NCBI RefSeq assembly: GCF_016283395.1
Contig: NZ_JAEEMU010000036.1
Span: 1-64,000, forward strand
Direction: 5' to 3'
DNA length: 64,000 nt
Source of the DNA: Ruminococcus sp.
GTDB lineage: Bacteria; Bacillota_A; Clostridia; Oscillospirales; Ruminococcaceae
In this document: positions 59,456-64,000 of the stretch, one piece after another
Position numbering within the stretch: position 1 is the first letter of the stretch
How the letters are laid out: every line of letters begins with the position of its first letter
Translations under genes and position numbers: made by a program
The notes under the pieces: generated by a model
Told to the model about the DNA's origin: nothing
The model's database searches: none
What the model saw: only the letters and a program-made list of their open reading frames with translations

Positions 59456-61168
59456 ATGAAAACCGCTTCATTTTTTAAGGCAATGACATCATTGGCTGCA
59501 ACAGCTGTGATAGCTGCTGCTATGGTCCCTGCAAGTGCAGGGGCTTCATGGAAAAAGGTCTGTACACTTGGCGACCTTAATCTTGACAGTCAGGTAAATG
59601 TGGCAGATATCGTTGTGCTTTCAAAAAACCTGCATGGTACTGCTGAGCTTGGCGATAACAGTGTATACCGCGTATCAAACTCACAGCAGTATTCTGTAGA
59701 GTATAGCAACGGCTCGCGCAAGGACGCTCTGATAAATAACGGAACGATCCAGAAAGCAGATCTTAATTTCGACAGCTCTGTTGATATCCATGACCTTGTG
59801 GAGCTGAGAAAAAGCGTGCTGAACTCAAATTACAGGGGCAATGTGGTTCAGTGGGTGGCTGAGACTACTACTACCACAACCACTACAACGACAACTACTA
59901 CGACTACAACTACCACGACGACTACGACGACCGCTCCTAAGAAGGATTTTATCCCTGCTCCTGTGTATGATATGTACGGAACTCTTCCGTCACAGGGCGA
60001 TGCTGACCTGATAATATTCTATGTTGATTTCCCTGACTGCAAGTTCGATTACGAGCCGTCTACGGACAAGATAGAGGAAATAGCATTCGGCGGCGAGAAT
60101 AAAAACTCGAAAATGTACCCCTTTGAGAGCTTTTCGGCTTTCTATTCCAGAGCTTCAAAGGGTACTATGAACCTTCAGGGCAAGGCTTACAGATATACCT
60201 GCAAGAACAATATAAGCACCTATCAGGGAGATGTTTATAAAGCCGACTTTACTACGGAAGTAATAAAGAATATGGACAGCATCGTGGATTATTCCAAATT
60301 CGATGCCGATCATAACGGAGAGATAGATGCTATACTCTTCTGCGTACCAAGCTCATCTGACCAAGATGACTGGTGGCCTTGTGCAGGCGGCTTCGGCGGA
60401 AATTACTGGATGAGGGTGGACGGTATGTCCATAGGTCATGTTATAACAGGCAATGCTGCTATAAAGAGCGATAGCGACTATGTAGACTTCACTTCCACAT
60501 ATCTCCATGAAATGGGACATTGTATGGGACTTCCCGACTATTACCTCTACGGCGTTGATGACTTTGAGGGTATGCACGGTTCGGCAGGCTATGACCTTAT
60601 GGACGAAGCTTTTTCCGACTTCAGCGCGATATCAAAGCTTATGCTGGGCTGGTACAGAGAGGACCAGATACAGGTCTATGACAGATCAAAGGGAGCTCAG
60701 ACATTTACACTTACAAACGGTCAGTCAGATGAAGGAAACTGCCTGATAATACCTAATAATTCGCTTGACAGTGAATATAAATCCGAATACTTTATCCTTG
60801 AGTATACCACTCTCGATGCAAACAACAGTCAGGTCAAGGGACATTTCTGGTGGAGACCTACGGGCAGCGGCGTTAGAGTGCTGCATATAGAGGCTACGGA
60901 AGCTGATGACGGCTGGCGCAAGTACTTCCTCTATGAGAGCGGAAATGACGAGTATACCAACACTAATAAGGGCAAACGTTTTATAAGGCTTGTCGATGAC
61001 GGCGATAAGGATAATCTGCTGAGAGAAGGCTCAAAGGTGAACGGAAATACCAGCGGCTTCAGGTGGTATGACTCAAGCGGCGGTCAGACAGTTGACCCGG
61101 GACTCACTATTACAGTGGGCAAAAAGAACGGAAACAGCTACACCGTTACTGTAACACCTAATAATTAA
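59456..61168 (+). CDS. M6-family metalloprotease with N-terminal dockerin and polythreonine linker
   Basis: This is a 570-residue secreted protein: signal peptide 1-30; an N-terminal dockerin split by an insert (GDLNLDSQVNVADIVVLSKN at about 39-58 and DLNFDSSVDIHDLVELRKS at about 101-119); a linker of 23 consecutive Thr (137-159); then an M6 (immune-inhibitor-A-like) peptidase domain with the zinc motif HEMGHCMGLPDYY at 351 and a downstream Asp. GGGGG precedes the ATG. This is a rare place for a dockerin and suggests a cellulosome-tethered protease. It lies among core genes and is separated from the other dockerin genes by 30 kb. Confidence 0.93.
   Translation: MKTASFFKAMTSLAATAVIAAAMVPASAGASWKKVCTLGDLNLDSQVNVADIVVLSKNLHGTAELGDNSVYRVSNSQQYSVEYSNGSRKDALINNGTIQKADLNFDSSVDIHDLVELRKSVLNSNYRGNVVQWVAETTTTTTTTTTTTTTTTTTTTTTTAPKKDFIPAPVYDMYGTLPSQGDADLIIFYVDFPDCKFDYEPSTDKIEEIAFGGENKNSKMYPFESFSAFYSRASKGTMNLQGKAYRYTCKNNISTYQGDVYKADFTTEVIKNMDSIVDYSKFDADHNGEIDAILFCVPSSSDQDDWWPCAGGFGGNYWMRVDGMSIGHVITGNAAIKSDSDYVDFTSTYLHEMGHCMGLPDYYLYGVDDFEGMHGSAGYDLMDEAFSDFSAISKLMLGWYREDQIQVYDRSKGAQTFTLTNGQSDEGNCLIIPNNSLDSEYKSEYFILEYTTLDANNSQVKGHFWWRPTGSGVRVLHIEATEADDGWRKYFLYESGNDEYTNTNKGKRFIRLVDDGDKDNLLREGSKVNGNTSGFRWYDSSGGQTVDPGLTITVGKKNGNSYTVTVTPNN
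59864..59932 (+). repeat. ACN triplet tract (23 Thr codons)
   Basis: 69 bases of ACT/ACA/ACC/ACG codons encode 23 Thr in a row. The codons are mixed, so the tract is selected at protein level. Its repetitive nature could allow length change by slippage. Confidence 0.9.
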
Positions 61169-61203
61169 TACTGTGTAAGATGCAGGAAGGAAAGAAACCC
61201 AAC

Positions 61204-62658
61204 ATGGCAAAAACTATTTTTAATTCAACCGAAAAATCAAACTTTATTCTGAATATGACAGAGGAGCAGTTCTCGAAACTGGCTTCAAGAGGTCTTTTTG
61301 CAGCAATGCTTCTGGCTCCGCTGTTCACATTCGCACCCGAGATCACAGACAAAGCAAGCTATGCATTTACAGCAGGCGGACTTGTTGCAGGCGGAGTTAT
61401 CGCAATGATACTCACCATAATAGGTCTGATGAAAAAGTATATCAGCAAATGGAACATTATCCCTGTATGCGGTATGGCAGCAATGGTACTGTGGGGCATA
61501 ATGTCACTTGTAAAGGGCTGTGACCTTTCCATATCGTTTTACGGTTTCCCCGAAAGAGGAGAGGGACTGCTTGCTATACTGTTCTATTTCTGCTTCTTTA
61601 CTTCCGCTGCATCGCTGAAACGCGAAACAGCTATAAAGACTGTTGTTGACGGTATTGTCGGAGTCGGCTTACTCAACAGCGTGGTGGCACTTATACAGAT
61701 ATTCACAGGCGAGCTCAGCCATTATCGTCTTGCATTGAACGATACTATAAACGCTGCATCGGGACTTTCGATGTCGCCGCTGTTCCTTGCACTGCTGCTC
61801 ACGCTTTCGCTTACAGCTGCATTTATAGGCTTTATCACATCTGAGAGCAAGAAGCGCAGGACAGTTTTCATCATCTCAGCAATTCTTTTCTCATTCGTTA
61901 TGATGTTCACTTATTCGCTCGTCGGCTTCTGCGGACTTGGTATTGCGGTCATCATGGCTGTGATAGCTGTATTCGTGCTTAAAGCTCCTAAGAAGCGTCT
62001 TGTATGCCTGCCTGTAAGCATTGTTTCGGCAGCTGCAGCCATAGCTATCGTTTTCAGCGGAGTTATAGGCAATATAAGCTCATACAGACTCTATGACGGA
62101 ATTATCCTCTGGTGGACAGACTCATACAGAAGAGCTTCTGCCTGTGCAAGCTATGACCCTGAAAAGGTCGATATCGATGATACATTTGATGTTTACTCTT
62201 ACCTTAATGATAAGACTATACAGATAATAAAGAAAAATCCAGCTTACGGAACAGGTCCCGATCAGCTCGGTCTTGTTACTCTTAATTATAATGTAGAGAT
62301 CCCCGAGAACCTCACTCTTGAACAGTATGTTATCCACCCGAACAACATAGGTTCCTTTGACAGGGTATACAACGAGTACCTTTATACAGCTGTTACAAGA
62401 GGCATACCTTCGCTTGTTGCAATGCTTATCGCACTTTGCGGTGCATTGGTGCTGGGTATCAAGTCCTTCCGCAGGAGAAAGACCGCAGAGGCATTTGCGG
62501 TGCTTGCAGTAACTATATCGGGTATGCTGATATTCTTCGTAAGCTGCGGCAGTATAGCCGTTACACCTGTATTCTGGATAGCAGCAGGAGCTGCCTGTGC
62601 GGGTGTCGTTACCGATAAGGAAATGAAAGCTCAGAAAAAGCTTGCAAAGAAAAAATAA
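61204..62658 (+). CDS. O-antigen ligase/Wzy-like membrane protein
   Basis: This 484-residue protein has about 11-12 membrane helices and a large extracytoplasmic loop between about 295 and 385 with the Wzy_C-type segment KNPAYGTGPDQLG and FDRVYNEYLYTAVTRGIPSL, as in O-antigen ligase family proteins. These join or polymerise lipid-linked glycans. AAGGAAAG suggests the start at 61204 rather than 61180. It follows the M6 gene by 35 bp. Confidence 0.85.
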   Translation: MAKTIFNSTEKSNFILNMTEEQFSKLASRGLFAAMLLAPLFTFAPEITDKASYAFTAGGLVAGGVIAMILTIIGLMKKYISKWNIIPVCGMAAMVLWGIMSLVKGCDLSISFYGFPERGEGLLAILFYFCFFTSAASLKRETAIKTVVDGIVGVGLLNSVVALIQIFTGELSHYRLALNDTINAASGLSMSPLFLALLLTLSLTAAFIGFITSESKKRRTVFIISAILFSFVMMFTYSLVGFCGLGIAVIMAVIAVFVLKAPKKRLVCLPVSIVSAAAAIAIVFSGVIGNISSYRLYDGIILWWTDSYRRASACASYDPEKVDIDDTFDVYSYLNDKTIQIIKKNPAYGTGPDQLGLVTLNYNVEIPENLTLEQYVIHPNNIGSFDRVYNEYLYTAVTRGIPSLVAMLIALCGALVLGIKSFRRRKTAEAFAVLAVTISGMLIFFVSCGSIAVTPVFWIAAGAACAGVVTDKEMKAQKKLAKKK

Positions 62659-62659
62659 T

Positions 62660-62790
62660 ATAGCCATGAGCCATTAGCCGAAAGAGTTCGCTTACGCTCA
62701 CATTATTTAAATTATTCGCCGAAGGCGACACATTGGCTAACAGCTAAAGGCTAAAGGCTAAGTGCTAAGAACGTAAGTATCGACTAACAA
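62660..62790. repeat. Intergenic ~95-bp repeat element
   Basis: Near-identical to 54540-54650, with TTAGCCGAAAGAGTTCGC and TTCGCCGAAGGCGACACATT. Confidence 0.8.
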
Positions 62791-62877
62791 AAAACTCTTG
62801 ATTTTTTGTAAATATATGATACAATGTAAATAACGAGGAGCAAGTAAGCTCCCGATTAATACGGAGGTGTATGTATA

Positions 62878-63048
62878 ATGGCATATATTATTTCTGATGA
62901 TTGTGTAATGTGCGGTGCTTGCGCAGGTGAGTGCCCAGTAGGCGCAATTTCTGAGGGCGACGGCAAGTACGTTATCGACGCTGATGCTTGTGTTGAGTGC
63001 GGTGCTTGTGCAGGCGTATGTCCTGTTGGTGCTCCTAACGCTGAGTAA
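62878..63048 (+). CDS. 2[4Fe-4S] ferredoxin
   Basis: This 56-residue clostridial-type ferredoxin has two CxxCxxCxxxCP motifs (CVMCGACAGECP, CVECGACAGVCP) and a perfect two-fold repeat. It carries low-potential electrons, for example for pyruvate:ferredoxin oxidoreductase and hydrogenase. GGAGG precedes the ATG. Monocistronic with terminator. Confidence 0.97.
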   Translation: MAYIISDDCVMCGACAGECPVGAISEGDGKYVIDADACVECGACAGVCPVGAPNAE

Positions 63049-63059
63049 TCAAAAAAGCG

Positions 63060-63095
63060 TAAGCAGTTCCTTATAACGGAACTGCTTATTTTTTT
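63060..63095 (+). terminator. Terminator of the ferredoxin gene
   Basis: TAAGCAGTTCC/GGAACTGCTTA stem with a TTTTTTT run. Confidence 0.92.
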
Positions 63096-63103
63096 ACTGT
63101 TTA

Positions 63104-63286
63104 TTATTCGCAGCAGCCTGAGCGTTTTACGAATGAATTACAGTCGGTACACTCGGGTACAGTAGGATCAGACTCATGTGTGCCCACTGATATGCAGTCG
63201 AGAGAACAGTAGTTTTCGGATACGAGGTTGTGGCGGCACTGTGAAACGTCACATTTGATACTCTTGTTTTTCTTCATTTCTTCCAT
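63104..63286 (-). CDS. DUF1540 domain protein
   Basis: This 60-residue Cys-rich protein has CDVSQCRHN, CSLDCISVGTHESDP and CTDCNSFV, matching DUF1540 (a small metal-binding fold). The start at 63286 follows CGGAG. Function unknown; zinc binding is likely. It is convergent with the ferredoxin gene. Confidence 0.88.
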   Translation of the reverse strand: MEEMKKNKSIKCDVSQCRHNLVSENYCSLDCISVGTHESDPTVPECTDCNSFVKRSGCCE

Positions 63287-63483
63287 GATAAACATCTCCG
63301 ATCATTGAATTGTCCTTGCGGACTATGTATATTCTGCCACAATAATTATGAATTATTCGTTATGGATTTATTACAGCATGAAAACAAATTGGGAGAAATA
63401 TTGACTTTTGTATCGGTTTATGATAATATAATCGTTGAGGGGGAATACTCTCTCTTAATGATATTTTTACGGAGGGGATCTAT

Positions 63484-64000
63484 ATGTCAAATTATGATCA
63501 GAACAATGGCTTCGATAATTCTCAGTTCGATGCTTCAATGAGTGCTTCGGGCGTTGAGAATGTTACAAAAAAGAGTAAGGGAAAAAAGGCAGCTATGATA
63601 GGGGGTATATCTGCAGCTGTAGTAGTAGGCGGCGGTGCAGCAGCTTACGCTTTCTCTGACACAGTAAAAAATCAGGTAAAGCTTCGTCTTAGCAAGCCTG
63701 AAAAGTATTATGCATGGGTTACTGAGAAGAATTCTTCGACTCTCGGAGAAATGCTCAGTGAAAGCTATAAGAAACGCCTCGACAATATGAAAAAGGGACA
63801 GCAGGTCGACCTTTCTGTTTATTATGAGGCAAACGACAACGTAAAGGACCTTATCATTGACGAGCTCTTCGGTGGAAGAGGAAACGATGATGATGCCGAT
63901 CAGATCATCGACGTTATCCAGAATATCGACAAGGTTTCATTGTCGGGAAGTCTTTCTGCAAAGAAGGGCAATATGAACACAAATGTGGGCTTAGATGTTA
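63484..64000 (+). CDS. Membrane protein with N-terminal cytosolic tail, cut by window end
   Basis: An ATG with CGGAGGGG upstream opens a frame with no stop before 64000 (172 codons seen). It has an Asn/Ser-rich start, a membrane helix (AAMIGGISAAVVVGGGAAAY, about 36-56) and an extracytoplasmic part (QVKLRLSKPEKYYAWVTEKN ... LSGSLSAKKG). Related proteins in Ruminococcus carry long repeat-like beta domains. The family is not identified. Partial at its 3' end. Confidence 0.75.
   Translation, partial: MSNYDQNNGFDNSQFDASMSASGVENVTKKSKGKKAAMIGGISAAVVVGGGAAAYAFSDTVKNQVKLRLSKPEKYYAWVTEKNSSTLGEMLSESYKKRLDNMKKGQQVDLSVYYEANDNVKDLIIDELFGGRGNDDDADQIIDVIQNIDKVSLSGSLSAKKGNMNTNVGLDV

Overview
The window looks like a chromosomal stretch of a cellulosome-forming, low- to mid-GC Firmicute. 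Ruminococcus, close to R. flavefaciens or R. champanellensis, is the best guess. The evidence is six secreted proteins with type I dockerin repeats (GDxNxDGxxxxxDxxxxxxxLL), strong AGGAGG ribosome binding sites, sigma-A promoters (TTGACA/TATAAT), a DapF/DapL lysine pathway, RNase Y, an SOS-box SRAP gene and dense Ruminococcus-type intergenic repeats. The genus call is inferred from gene content, not from a search.

Two zones can be told apart. Bases 1 to about 35,700 are accessory. They hold five of the six dockerin proteins: a double GH11-like/CBM22-like protein, a GH9-like protein, a protein with SH3 and KPVIYLYP modules, an HEFGH metallopeptidase with a left-handed beta-helix, and a BspA-like LRR protein. 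They also hold a large Big_2 surface protein beside a lipoprotein and two tiny peptides with a shared leader. Stress and detoxification genes lie between them (PAP2/XRE pair, YjdF with its riboswitch, a flavin reductase, a GNAT, SRAP). The remnant of an integrative element carries a FtsK/TraG-like ATPase split by a frameshift and a large serine recombinase. This zone is full of gene debris: two rsgA remnants, a truncated SRAP, a tRNA-His 3' fragment, truncated ArsR and C_GCAxxG genes, a duplicated 52-codon gene end, and duplicated HhH genes. Repeated recombination is the likely cause.

Bases 35,700 to 64,000 are mostly core genome. In order they hold degV, trmL and a C1-type peptidase; ruvX; pyrK-pyrD; a DUF1836 regulator with two small paralogues and a prohibitin-like SPFH protein; amidohydrolase, ArsR and a membrane protein; a NahK-like kinase; the UPF0237-UPF0210 pair; a PHP phosphatase and a lipoprotein; Lrp, an aminotransferase and ispE; a YegP-like protein; dapF-dapL; rny; a dockerin-bearing M6 metalloprotease; an O-antigen-ligase-like protein; a 2[4Fe-4S] ferredoxin; DUF1540; and the start of a membrane protein cut by the window end. 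Gene junctions from about 39 kb carry palindromic repeats ending in CCTACA and related longer repeats. I saw none of these before 39 kb, so the repeats mark the backbone and their absence marks the accessory zone.

The dockerin proteins probably work together on a cell-surface cellulosome. Two of the glycosidase-like members appear to lack key catalytic residues and may act as binding or structural parts. The best candidates for undescribed biology are the paired small peptides with the EDVITTSN leader and a tail shared with their neighbouring lipoprotein, the dockerin-tagged HEFGH/beta-helix protein under a hybrid AraC regulator, and the DUF1836-prohibitin cassette.
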